A stretch of DNA of 64,000 nucleotides, taken from positions 1,971,501 through 2,035,500 of the forward strand of contig JACSYO010000535.1 of assembly GCA_016806645.1 (NCBI GenBank), written 5' to 3'. Shown in pieces: positions 35,458-48,118 of the stretch. The position numbers and the translations under genes were made by a program. The notes under the pieces are model-generated. The model saw only the letters and a list, made by a program, of their open reading frames with translations. It searched no databases and was not told the DNA's origin. Source of the DNA: Ophiodon elongatus (Eukaryota; Chordata; Actinopteri; Perciformes; Hexagrammidae). Position 1 is the first letter of the stretch; every line of letters starts with the position of its first letter.

Positions 35458-38049
35458 CTTTTTGTCAGAGGTACTCAGTGGAACAAATCGAGCTGACAAA
35501 CTAATCATGACTTGACAATAAGAACAAATCAGATAAATTATAGTGTTCCAGCTTTCTTTGTTCATCTTTCTTTGACACTAAACCTTAAGCGGATGCCGTT
35601 GAAATCAAAGTTACGACAATAACACATTTAGATCTTTATTATGACTCAAACGGTTACATTCAGCTCTGGTGCTTATATTCGGCTTCAGCCTGTTTCTCTG
35701 CCCATCAGGGAAATTAAAAGGGGAAAAAAGGAATGAAGACCTTTCTGAATCGATGGGTTAATGATAAGCACATCTCTCTATGTATATTAATCAATGTTGT
35801 GCCACAAACAAAATTTGAACTTGGCGCAGGGCCTTCTGAGTTAAATGAATTGTGTAAGCCACTCATTCAAATTATGCATTCACAATATATCAAGGAAATG
35901 TTTATGTTGTCCCGCTTGTCTCGTGAAGACAGAGTATCTTGAAAAGACTTGAGGTTCAGTAAGGAAGAGAAAGACAAAGACAAGGTAATACGTTGTTGGT
36001 GAGTTATACACACTATGGATTACTTACCATGAAAATTTACGATGTGCTTCTTTTGTTTTGCAATTTTTGTCGGGATGACAATGTCAGTCGGTCGGTTGGT
36101 CTTTCAACCACCAACTGAAATGTTTGCATGCTAACAGGCTAAACTAAGATGGTGAAAATTGTAAATAAAAAGATGAGTATGAGTAAATATCAGGATTTCA
36201 GTTTGCTTGTAGGTTTTCTGTCTCCATTGGTCGACACTTTCAGCAAATCTATTGGGGTTTGGCATGGGCTCTATGTACTTTTGGCTGAGACAGACAACAT
36301 TTTCAGAGTAATGTGCCTCAAATGTGTGCCATGAATCTTTGTAGAATTTGGCTGACTTTGTTGGATTTGGTGTCAATTTTGCAACAGTCCGCTGTTCTAC
36401 TTTGCAATAAATTTATTTTCTTATCTGTAATACTGTTTGAATTGACTCATGATGAATCGTGATGGGCTTTGTTGCTAAACAAGTCATGGGTAATTATTAT
36501 GCATTAAGAGTCAAGCAATGTGCAAAAACAAAATGGACACTTTGGAAATGATTTGCAAATTTAACTTTGTTCATCATTTGTTTTACCCAGTAGGAGTGAA
36601 ACGGGTTACTCTTAAATTCCTCTCGAAAGGTTTGTCCTTTCAATGTTTTACAGGCAAAAAAGGTGAAAACACATCTTGATTGTCAGCATAGTCGATCTGT
36701 TCACCACATCAGTTGCTGTGAAGCTTTACTTGTTTAGCAAAGTGAAATGAGCAGACCCATTTCTGTTCATTGATCCAAAAGAAAACAGAGCCAAGATGGG
36801 TCACATGACCTCAGCTCTGAGTCCTTAATGAAAACCTATTGAGTTTGTGTAAAGTGATGGTGAGTCAGCCTGCGTCAATGGTTCTCAGTTTCTAAGAGCA
36901 TTCTGTAAAAACTAGTAAATGCATCCCTGGGCCAGTGACAAAGGAAGTCAAACAAAAGTAACAAACAAGTGTTACAACTGCTCCTCTGGAAGCAGGCAGA
37001 GAGGTAAATACAGATGAGCAATGACCTGCTGAAGATGTCTATTCAAATTGATTTTCTTCAGTGAAGAGAATGAACACATTGTCCTTCTTCAGGTCCAGGT
37101 GCACTGTGTTCCTCCCACACTCATTTTTCTTCTCTCCGGAGAATTGGTTCATTTTGAGATGCTAAAACACATCAACGGTTTCCTAGTCTTTGGAAAATGT
37201 CTTTATATATTTAAAGGGAATGTACACATTATAATTAAAAGCAAAAACAAGACGCTCTGGAATCTACAGGCAGCCTTTCCTGTAAAGAAAACATTTGTAG
37301 ATGATAATGATACATTTTCTATAGGAAGAGATTCTGATTCTCATTGTAAAGGTTAAGTTGGTTAGCCGGGACATCTGGCATTTGAAGGGGTCTTTGAAAG
37401 CAGCAAGAGTTTTCTGATGATATGACATCGGGCCCCCAAGGTCACACCAGGCCCCCTGAGTAGAAAGGGAAAAGGTCGATATAAAACCTGCTTTTCCTCA
37501 TCAAACATGATTCTCTTCAAAGCCGCTGCTGGCTTCATTGTTTTAAAAAAATATCTACAACACAGCTGTGGTTCAACTTGAGTTGAAGGTTGTTGCCCTT
37601 AAAGCAGTTTTCCATCACATCCCAAGAAGCAGAAACTGCATGCTGTTAGTGACTGTTGAGAATAAAATCATGCTTTGTAAAAAGGAACAATCTAATATGT
37701 TTTGTTGCTATAAACCATTCTGTACATTTTTCTAATGTTTCTTTACCTGGAAGTAGAATCATGTTGCATACAGTTTATAGTAAAAACAATTCATGTTAAC
37801 TAAGGCAGATCAACGGCTAGCTTGGTTGCTCCAAAAATAGCTGTGTTTATTATAGTTTGAAAAGTGTTTTTTGGCATCTTGAGGGTAGAAATGAGCTGTG
37901 AACACAGCACTGGCATATTATCACCTTTTTTGTTGGTTATACCGAACTTAAGCAACATGAGCATTAGTTTGGAGTCGTGTTTCTTTCCATCCGATGAATT
38001 TAAGACCAATATTCATTTTTAACTTGTTTTGTCTCTTAACAGCTTAAGA
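35458..38049. other. Intergenic, nothing recognised
   Basis: About 2.6 kb of AT-rich sequence. No gene, RNA or repeat supported. Confidence 0.5.
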
Positions 38050-38051
38050 TA

Positions 38052-38958
38052 CACTCACCGGCCACTTTATTAGGTACACCTTGCTAGTACCGGGTTGGAC
38101 CCCCTTTTGCCATAAAGGGAGGGACATGGTCATCAACAATACTCAGGTAGGCCGTGGTGTTTAAACAAGGCTCAATTGGTACTAAGGGGCCCAAAGTGTG
38201 CCAAGAAAATACTCCCCACACCATTACACCACCACCACCAGCCTGAACCGTTGATACAAGGCAGGATGGATCCACGCCTTCATGTTGTTTACGAGAAATT
38301 CTGACCCTACCATCTGAATGTCGCAGCTGAAATCGAGACTCATCAGACCAGGCAACGTCTTTCCAATCTTCTATTGTCCAATTTTGGTGAGCCTGTGCGA
38401 ATTGTAGCCTCAGTTTCCTGTTCTTAGCTGACAGGAGAGGCACCCGGTGTGGTCTTCTGCTGCTGGAGCTCATCTGCTTCACGGTTCCACGTGTTGTGTG
38501 TTCAGAGATGGTATTCTGCGTGCCTTGGTTGTAACGAGTGGTCATTTGATACTGTTGCTTTTCTATCATCTCGAACCACTCTGCCCATTCTCCTCTGACC
38601 TCTGACCTCTGACATCAACAAGGCCTTTTCGTCCACACAACTGCCGCTCACTGCATATTTTCTCTTTTTCGAGCCATTCTCTGTAAACCCTAGAGATGGT
38701 TGTGCATGAAAATCCCAGCAGATCAGCAGTTTTTTAAATACTCAGACGAGCCCGTCTGACACCAACAACCATGCCACTTTAAAAGTCACTTAAATCCCCT
38801 TTCTTTCCCATTCTGATGCTCGGTTTGAACTTCAGCAAGTCGTCTTCACCACGTCTAGATGCCTAAATGCATTGAGATGCTGCCATGTGATTGGCTGATT
38901 AGCTGTTTGTGTTAACAAGCAATTAAACAGGTGTGCCTAATAAAGTGGCCGGTGAGCG
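38052..38958 (-). mobile_element. Tc1-like DNA transposon, internally deleted
   Basis: The ends CACTCACCGGCCACTTTATT and (reverse complement) CGCTCACCGGCCACTTTATT are bounded by TA at 38050 and 38959, the Tc1/mariner target. The minus strand carries the transposase remnant 38569-38084, with NWTIEDWKDVAWSDESRFQ (first catalytic Asp), VSTVQAGGGGVMVWGVFSWH and the C-terminal AKGGPTRY. The part holding the second Asp and the Glu of the DDE triad is deleted at about 38110/38111. The DNA-binding part upstream (38570-38860) has in-frame stops. The element is 907 bp, where relatives are about 1.6 kb. It cannot move by itself. Confidence 0.9.
38084..38569 (-). pseudogene. Tc1-like transposase remnant
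   Basis: The open frame of 161 codons inside the 907-bp element encodes the end of the DNA-binding region and the first third of the DDE catalytic domain, then jumps to the last eight residues. The active site is incomplete, so it has no transposition activity of its own. Confidence 0.85.
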
Positions 38959-38960
38959 TA

Positions 38961-40772
38961 TATCCTGTGGGAATTATCTGACTCTTAAGGTGTTAAATAC
39001 TCAACTATGTTCACCTGCTAGTTGATACCTTTGTCTGTCTGCTGTTTGCAAGAGGACAGTGACTTTTTGGGGATTCTTAGCTGTGGCTGGAAACAACACT
39101 GAGAGTGAACCTATAATGGTCTAAAAAGCCATAAAGCATTGTAGAGCTGAGGGGAACTGCAGTCCAGCAAAGTATCTTGTGTCTGAGAAATCACGTTTGT
39201 CGACGGCTCAAAATAATGCAATACCCATGAACCTTAGCCCCCGTTGCCGTGGCCAACCAGACGAGTTTCATGCCGAGCCAATCCGTAGAAGTGCTCCAAA
39301 GCCTTAAGCTAAATAATATTTAGCTTACTTGACCCCGAAATACATTCTTGTGCTGGAGTTATGTTGTGGCCACAGAATAAGACCCAGGTTGAAAAATACC
39401 AAAATGTTCCTTTAATTGATTATCTGGTTTGGAAAGTGTGATTTAGATGTTGAGTAAATAACCCCCAGGCAATCTGTATCTTTCTAAATGTTGTTTAGAT
39501 GCTTTGGTTCATCTTTTGAAAGCATTATTTGTGGCTTGAATCGTTGCAAAGAGGCTGTGCTGTGTTGTGATGTTCCCTAACCGCCAGCTGGAAGACCTCA
39601 TCACATCAAGTCTGAGAAGAGAGATGCTTCCCTCGCTGGAAAGACTTATCATTCCCAAAGGTAGACGGTATATTTATAGGGTCATATGTTTTTGCTGCAT
39701 TTATAAATCTCAGCTCCCAGGATGAAGTGCATCCTCACAGAAGAGTCGATAACCGACAATAGATTATGTGGATTTGCTGCTGAGAGTAATCATGAGCCGA
39801 GATGATGATGTGAGTGATTTGTATCTGTTCCAATAAACTGTGGAAAATATAATTTCTGTGTTGGCGTTCGCAAAGTTTACATAATATAAGAGAAATGTGA
39901 ACACACAACATGAGGAGCAGACAAGTTAGTGTGAGACATTGTGATAATCTCAGAATCTTTTCGGAGGCCTTGCCAAAAGGGAAAAAGTACATGAGTCAAA
40001 ATAAACTTTTCGTGGAAGTTTGTAAATAAGCCCCAGAATAATGCCAAACAGATAGCTCTCTTGACATTGGCCATGGCCAAACCTCTGTGAGGAGGGGGAT
40101 ATTTTCATCCTGAGAATTGTTGAGGATCATGAGATCCTCGGTCTGCGAGGAGGACCAAGGACGTGGAGTATTTCTGTTGATGAGCGAAAAATAGGTCTGG
40201 ACCCATTCAAAGCCAATGAGAGCTCAGAGATGGATGACCAGCGTGTGCTGAATTCCTAATTGTGAGACATGCAGCAAAGTTTCCAAACTCCGCTCCCACT
40301 GGAAACTCATTTCAGGTGCTTTTCCTTGCCAGTGATCAAACGTATATCTGAACCACTTCAGTTTAGTGTCATTCATCACTTGGTTGATTTGTGCCTCATC
40401 CCAGGAGTGAGGGGTGAGGAAAAGTGCTTGGGCCATGATTAATTTATTCTTTATCCCCAATTCAGGAGTAGCTCAGGCATTAATATCCGCACATAGAAAT
40501 CAATACATCTTCCCTTTGAGGACATAATTGGCAGTGTAACCCAATAGAAACACATATCAGCTGGGTGTTGGATGTGAGACTGTGCGATTGCAGCACATAA
40601 ATATTGAGGAAAAGCTCAGATTCTGTTGGTAGGACTTGGTTGTACTGAGGCTTGAATAGATAAAACATACATATGCAAACACATTTGTCATTATGCATGT
40701 CTGCTATCTCTCCCAGCACTGAGTGCATGTGTGTGGTGTGTGCATGGGTACTGTATGTGCGTGTACTCCTGG
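38961..40772. other. Intergenic, nothing recognised
   Basis: About 1.8 kb with no supported feature. Confidence 0.5.
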
Positions 40773-40880
40773 TCAAGGCTAGCTTTGTGCTAAGCTAGCT
40801 GGCTGCTGGTTGCTTCATATTTATCTAGACATGAGAGTGGTATTCTCATTCAACTCTCAGCAAGTGAATGAATGCATTTT
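40773..40880 (+). repeat. Foldback MITE-like repeat, right-end fragment (copy 3)
   Basis: GGCTAGCTTTGTGCTAAGCTAGC, then GCTTCATATTTATCTAGACATGAGAGTGGTAT and ACTCTCAGCAAG. These match the right end and tail of the family at 5650 and 9585. The left half is missing. Confidence 0.55.
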
Positions 40881-43800
40881 ATATAATTAATGAAGATTAA
40901 AGCTACTTCAATCATGTGACTTTGATTTTAACATAACAATTGATTTGACTAGATGTCTAAGAAATCATACTTTTCACAGATTCAATTTCAATTTCAAAAG
41001 ACTGATGTACTCGGAGAGCTCTGTGTTCAGTCCTGACAAGCCTTGTATATTGGAAACACTGATTGACAGCACTTCTTCTATACTTTTTTTAAAAAGTCGT
41101 TTTGAGCTATTGATGCAGAAAAAGCAATTAATGCTATTTGCTTGACGGACGCCTAATAAGTACAAAAGAGCTTTCAGACACTTTTATTTCCATTCCTCCC
41201 TCTTTGTAAGTTGTACCACACCTTCTCTTTTCAATTGTCTGTTTCTGCCATTTGGCAGATGTGTGTTTATGAAGCTGTTTCTTAATTACAGTTAAAAGGT
41301 GGCGTTCAATTTGAGCTCAGGTAATGAATCAATGCCCTGGATGATAGCGATGACAAACAGTTAATTTCAAGGAACATTGGTTTTTGGAGCGCTGGCAGTG
41401 TGAGCTTGAATAACTGGAAATTTATTTTCATTAACGGCGTGTAAGTGATGAATTTTTGAGCGAAAAAGGATTAATTGCATATTGGTTCCTTTAAACTTCG
41501 TAGAAACGTCTTGAGATATTGGAATGGCGTTCATTGGTATGACTGATGAATACCACGGAAAATAAAATTGTCCCTGTCTCAATTTGAACCACCAGACAAA
41601 GACAGGACACACTGCATTTTGTTTTCCACAGTTACTTTGCTTGGTCCACCGTCCTCCATTTACGCTACATTTGCCCAGGAGATTGTACCCGGATACAGAC
41701 AGAATTGTATTGTGAAGGCGAGGCTTAAAGGAAACCAATCTAGATGTCAATGGTTTTATTATTCTGTAGCCATTAAAATGTGCAATCAACATTTACTGCA
41801 TAATAATAAGTTAAAGCAAAAAAAATGTAGTCATCGACATCTCTTTCAGCTCAGAACCTGCTATTCCCTCTCTCTCCGGTATTCCCTGGGGCCTTTCCTA
41901 TATTTATTTTCCTATTTTCCCAGTTTGTATATTTTCAATTCCTTTCCTCGCCTCCCCTCGAGGAAGAGACACAAAGAGAGAAGAGTCGAGACAACAGGCA
42001 TTTAACAAAAGGAGACATCCTTGCCTCGGAGCCTTCATTTTAAAGCGACGTAAATTAAATATGACGTGTGGCACGGCTGCATCAGCTGTCCATTGTTTTG
42101 TTGTGCTGCTATATTTTATGATCTTTGTCACCAGCTCTCAACCAAACTGAACACATATGTGAGATTTGTTGTTCGACGGTGCTCTTCAACACCCTCATCA
42201 AAACGCCAAATGAGAGAATATCTTTTGGAAGAATGGAGTTCATCTTCCAGTAGAGTTGGACACTTTGTTTCTTTTTATTGTAATTTGTTACACATCTGCA
42301 CTGTGTATGAACTTGATAACGCACAGTCGGCCCCTTAATGGCTTCCATATTGGCGAATACCATTAGTGAGTATTTTGAGGGATTTCTAATGCACAGAGCC
42401 TTGCAATATTCCAAACATAAATATAAGCAACAGGGACTGTATGATTGTCCGTACACACACTTAATATGTCACTCCTTTGCCTTTTTATTTCTGAAATTGG
42501 TCTAAATGAATCAAAACGAGCTAACTTAATTGATACCTTCAATATCTCCTACGCTAGACCAAAGTAATAGTTGTAATTTCAGTGTCAGTGTGAGCCAGCA
42601 GTAATTGTTTACAGACAACAGCCACTGTGGTTGACTGAACTCTCCAGACATGGCAGCCGCTGCACTGAGACTCGTTGTTCGGGTTTTTCCTCCTCTGCTT
42701 GTTTTGTTGAAGTTTACTAACTGTTAGCCAACTCGATCGTAATCTCAGCAAGTCTTTGGCCTTGATCCTTCAGAGGAGGCTCTTATCTTACCACCCTCAA
42801 CTTTCAAAAGTTTTGGGACGATCATAAACATTATCTTGTAGGTTTTGGTCTGTTTTATCCGATGCTGTCCACATCAAGAAGTACATCTTTACAGAGATAC
42901 TTTAAAACATCCTTTAAACCTCTCTGGCTGCTGCTAAGATTCTAAAAACTCAACCCCGAGGGATATATCAGCTTGGTTTCCCCTAGGAGCAAGATATACC
43001 GGAATAGCATCCGGCCTCAAACTACGGAAATTCTTAAGCTTGTTAAGCATCTGTGTTCTCGCTATGAAACTGATTTTTTAACAACTAGACAAGGCTGAGA
43101 AATCCAAAATGCCTCCTCCTGCCGAAAACTGCAGCGAGCACAACAAGCACAGTGTTCTTCTGTGTCTGCTGTGTGAAAAGCTTCACATCACAGAGGAATA
43201 ATATGTCAAGCTGTAAAAGATGCTCTTTGGCTTTGACTGTTTCGCGTCTACAATCAATCTGTCCTTGTAAAAATGTTGCTTTAGAGAGGGAAGATTACAT
43301 TCTGCCCTTGTGGATAACAGTGTGACCCCAGACGCTCCCTGCCACACTATAATGTTTCCTCGGCTTGATGCTTGAGGAGATAAGCATTCAGCTGCACGAG
43401 CCTGTTCAGCCCTTAACCCCCCAAAAGTTTTTGTAAATCACTCAGGAGCGATTTCTTCTTCACAACTACACCAGCAGATTAAACTGTGAAGGGCCCCCGG
43501 GTAAAAATGTACTGTGAGGCCCCAAAGTTTGATTTCACCTGCTGGGAGTGCACAGAGACGCTAATATTACATCATTTGGAAATGTGTTTACATGTACAAA
43601 TCTGGTCCATGGCCCTGGGGCATCTGACCACTTGCCCTGAGGGTAATCCAAGCATGTACATGGACAGTCTGGTATGCACAAGGCCACATAAACGGCTTCT
43701 GTTTTCATTTGTGGCTTCCTGTCTCTCCCTGTCTTCTCATATGAAAACTGACTGGGCTTGCCAAGAAGGACATGCTCTAGTCTGTGGTGTTTTTAGGTTG

Positions 43801-45049
43801 GAAAAAAACGGCGGGGAAACAACTACTTTGGACAGATGCAAAACCAGAACATTACACAATTTTGCAATTTGACCTAATGCACTAATTCACATTTTCCACA
43901 CAATTTAACATGGACTCAATTCAACTCAACTTCATTTGTATACATTATAAATGTGGGTGTTTATTTAGCAAGCCCAATTATACCTTCAACATGGATCATC
44001 AACTGGTAAAGATGTTGGCTTCTTGCCTCTCCTTTGAAATGAGTCAGCTGGAAACATTAAAGTCAGTTGGTTACAGTGTTTTCGACCGCCTCATGGAGCT
44101 AACTTTAACTTGGCCATTTAGCTACAGCTAAAAAATATGCCAGCAACAACGTTGTCATTTCAGCCGAATGAGACGCCTGCTTTTGTCTACCGCTTTTGAT
44201 TGTTGAATCTGAATAACCCGACACATTATGGTACGAGTCTTCAGTTTTATTTTTCAGCCTGGCATTTTTGACACTCAAAGCAATTTCATGAAATAAAAGA
44301 TATAAACGTATTCACCACAATATGGTTTAACTGAGGTTGTCTGTTTCAACTCTTTAGTTTAATGTTTACATACCGTGGCAAAACAATTTACCACAACTTG
44401 AAGTTGTCTGTTAACATAATATCCTAAATGAAGCTAAAGACAAGCAAATCGTTACTGGGTCCCAGTTTAACTCATCACACCTTTTATAGTAACGTTAACT
44501 TTAGTAAACAACCATAAAAGTTGACTGAATTTTAGTTTGCTAAACATTAAGTGCTAAAATCCCAGTCATCCTAGCGCCGTCCTCAGTTATCTCGGATGAG
44601 GGGGAATTCCGGGTGGTGGAGATTTTGAAAGAGGCTCTGTAACGTAACTGGACTGGAAGAGGACTGCGCTCTGTTCTTCTACTTGCAATCAAACACTGAG
44701 CAACTTTTTGCTTTTACATTTATTCCATGCAAGTTCAAGTCTTTCATCAAATTCATTGTGTTGCGGGTCTTGGCAACAATGTCTTTGCCATTAGCATTGA
44801 GCCTGATAAAATAGAGCCACACTTTTGTTCCCTTTTAAGACTTTTTTTTACACATATATGACACTATAGTCAAGCCTCTTAAAAAAACAACAGCACACAT
44901 GTGAGCTCCGTCTCTGGGCCTAATGTGGTGTTTTTCCTTCATGCCTCTACAACGTGTCACATAAGACAGCCACTCACCAGCACTATTAGATCTTGGTTCA
45001 AGCATGTTGCATGCTGAGTCATGAGATCTACACCTTAGTTGTTGAAATT
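40881..45049. other. Intergenic, no gene recognised
   Basis: About 4.2 kb. 43904-43985 resembles a decayed 'caattcaattttatttatata' fish repeat. Open frames of 128-145 codons (41568-42005, 43486-43872) have no domain, splice context or matching neighbours and are taken as chance. Confidence 0.5.
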
Positions 45050-45126
45050 TGGTATTGAAGCCCAAGCATTTTTCAATACGCAATTTGGTCGGCGCTATAA
45101 AAGTATTGAAGTTCATAACCCAGCCC
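45050..45126 (-). repeat. 'agggctgggttat' fish repeat fragment
   Basis: The reverse complement starts AGGGCTGGGTTATGAACTTC and continues AATACTTTTATAGCGCCGACC, a common dispersed repeat end in fish. Confidence 0.5.
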
Positions 45127-45275
45127 TAGAGAGGCCTGTCAACAGTAACTGAGGGGGACGGGGTTTAGTGAGCAGTCAATTTGTCAGGTATATGTTTTTT
45201 CGAGAATATAAGCGGTCAAACTGTTCATTGGAGGGTCTTTTTGAGGACTTAAAGAGCAAATAAAAAGACATAGCA

Positions 45276-45278
<3 letters not shown>

Positions 45279-45341
<63 letters not shown>
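45279..45341. repeat. (AT)n microsatellite
   Basis: About 31 perfect AT units. Confidence 0.95.
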
Positions 45342-45344
<3 letters not shown>

Positions 45345-47285
45345 GATTACAAGCTGATTCATTAAGCCATTAGTTACAACTCTACAGATTTTGAGAAAAG
45401 GCAAAGTGGTAAATATACCATAGGGTTTAATTTAGCCGTTGGTTACAACGGTGGCAGAACAACAGGACTTGTAATCTCCACGTGTAGTTTTGTGGTCTGA
45501 AGTGAACTAGGCCATTCAGAGTTGACCATCACTGACTCCCAGCTGAAATTAATCTTTGAGCATCGGCACGAACTCTGTAAAATCAGGACAAAGAACAGCA
45601 GGAGGCTTTTTTTGTTTTCTTGCCTCCTCATTAGCTCCAACAATGTTAGGTCACAGAGTGCCCTGGACGTGCATAAGGAGTGATTAATGTGGGCCAGAAC
45701 AACTAAACCAACATGCAGGCCTGTGTGTGGCCTACAGACAATGTAGCTTTGACCCTTCAGTACAGGAAGGAAAACCTTTTTGTTTTGGGAGACCATAACA
45801 AACAGTACTGTATTTATCACTCATCTCTTTTATTTTCTGTGTCCAACGCTACTGTGTTGCTGTTAAACAAATGTAGAGGAAAGACCTTTGTGGTTTTCAG
45901 GTTGGTTTGGAATAACTGATTTACAACAAAATTCAGATTTAAGCTGGTGGGTTTAGCTGTTTAATGTGAGAGCCTTCTAATAACACTTAAATAACTCCTT
46001 TTAAATCATTCATATTTTTAGAAAGAATCTCATGGGATGTATGGGAGCTGCTCTACCATACAGCTAATAATCTTAAATAGTAACTCATGTGTTGACAGCT
46101 TTGCGTTTAAAACAACTACCACATAAATTTGAACTTTGACTTATTGAGTCTTATGTGTTTCACATCACTGTTGCATAAATATCTTGTAGACCGGTCTCTA
46201 TTTCATCAGACTTTTGGTGATGTAGAGAAAATATCATCATAAATATTGTAATGACGTCATGATTAGACTTTTGTGAAACTAGAGCCAGCCCTCCTATTGG
46301 CTATGAGTTTAAAAACAGCCGGTCTTTCCAGTGGCTGCTCTGTACTGACGTGCTAATATCTGTCCGCTGTGATCGGATCACCCAAGACGCAGACTAATGC
46401 CAGGTGTGAATAGGGCTTATCTTAACAGATTTGTTTAAAACGTGATGCAGCTAGATTCAAAGCCAATGCAGTATAGCTCGATTTACATACCGTCTTCGGA
46501 GAGATTGAAAACGAACCCTTCTATTACTATTTGATTTTACAATACAATGAATGTGAGGGAAATTTGATTTCTAGTGCACACAGCATTGACACATATTTTT
46601 TTTTAAATGTAGTTTTTCAATGCAATGGGCACCACAAACAAAAGTCCATTGATCTCCATCATTGTATTGGAGTTAAAGTAAACATCTAAGAAACAGAAAT
46701 GTCTGCATACCTGAATCCACTGAATTTCTTTTGAGTATTTTAAGCTTGAAGTTCCTCCAGACTCTGAGTCTGGAGACATCACTCTTGCTCAAGGCTTTGA
46801 GAGAAGTGCTGACCACCACTAACTTACATTGGATAGCAGAGAATCAATCCCTTGGTAAGTGTAAAACTATACTTGGCCAATAGAAGTGATTATATTTCAG
46901 TTAGTGGCACAAAGGGAGTTGCACTTGTTTTGGAACAATATGCTGTACTTAAACTCTGTGAAAACTGTCCTCCAACAAATACAGGAATCTGCATAGCCGA
47001 CAAATCAGCATGTTACCTTAGTGACCATCTATCAAACGACACATGAGAAGATGATGTAGATCTGGATTTATTTTTGAAGAAGTTGGAAGAATTAAGTTGC
47101 TGAGTCGTGCAACAGTATTTGGGTAGTCAGTGGAATATAATGTCCCTGAAAACTGAAAACTGAAATGACATGAAAATGAATTGTGGAAATTCATGTTCTC
47201 TCAAATGAACATTTAGAAGCTTCCCGTGTTTGTCTGTGAACCCCATTTGAGTTATTCCGGAAATATCACAGCATGATTTGATTGC
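45342..47285. other. Intergenic, nothing recognised
   Basis: About 1.9 kb, no supported feature. Confidence 0.5.
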
Positions 47286-47672
47286 AGGGTACATTTACTC
47301 AAGTGCTGTACTTTAGTACATTTTTAGGGACATTCACTTGAGTGAATGCTTCTTTATACTGTGTTCTTCTACTCTACTACATTTAAGAGGCGGATGTTAA
47401 TAGTGCTTTTTAATACACTAGATTTATTTGACAGTTTTTGTGATACATTTAGTAGGTTCATATTATTAATTCAAAACATAATACAAATAAATTATGATGT
47501 ATTACAGTATTTAAAACCCAATATTAAAATATATATTCTGAATTGGGCCTGTCTGCATGATGAGTACTTTAACTTTTGGCATTTTAACAATATTTTTATG
47601 CTTATAATTCAGGACTTTTACTTGTAGCAGAGTATTTCTACATTGTGATATTACTACTTTTACTTAAGTGAT
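47286..47672 (+). repeat. AGTA-rich teleost interspersed repeat, copy 2
   Basis: Starts GTACATTTACTCAAGTGCTG, includes TTCTTCTACTCTACTACATTTAAG and TTTATTTGACAG, and ends GGACTTTTACTTGTAGCAGAGTATTT with TTACTTAAGTGA. This is the opposite orientation to copy 1 at 30262-30912. Confidence 0.65.
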
Positions 47673-48041
47673 TGACACTTGAGACCCCATAAAAGCCTCA
47701 AGAACAAAGTTTAGGGGGGTTTCTAAAATCCTTTTTTATTCTATTTGTCATGTGCAGTTGTTTAAAAGATAATTTATATCCAGAAGTATTCATTATTCAA
47801 TTTACAAAACATGTATTCACAAAAAGTGTGTGCGGCAGAGGACTTCCCACAGTAAATGACACAACCAGCCAGAGCTGTGAAAGGGTTGCACGAAGAGAGC
47901 CAGTCTTCACTTCTGTGTGTGAACCTAAACGGACCAAATACGATCCAATGCCGCTCGTGACAATCTGTATTTAAGCGCGACATTGTCTCTCCTCGTCTTG
48001 GAAACCAGGACGACAAAAATAGGAGACCGAGCCAAGATGTG

Positions 48042-48048
48042 TGCATGT

Positions 48049-48116
<68 letters not shown>
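48042..48116. repeat. (GT)n microsatellite
   Basis: About 37 GT units with one AT interruption. Confidence 0.9.

Positions 48117-48118
<2 letters not shown>

Noticed and set aside
41568..42005. 145-codon open frame on + and overlapping 141-codon frame on -
   Set aside because: Both strands open over the same segment, no domain and no repeated family pattern.
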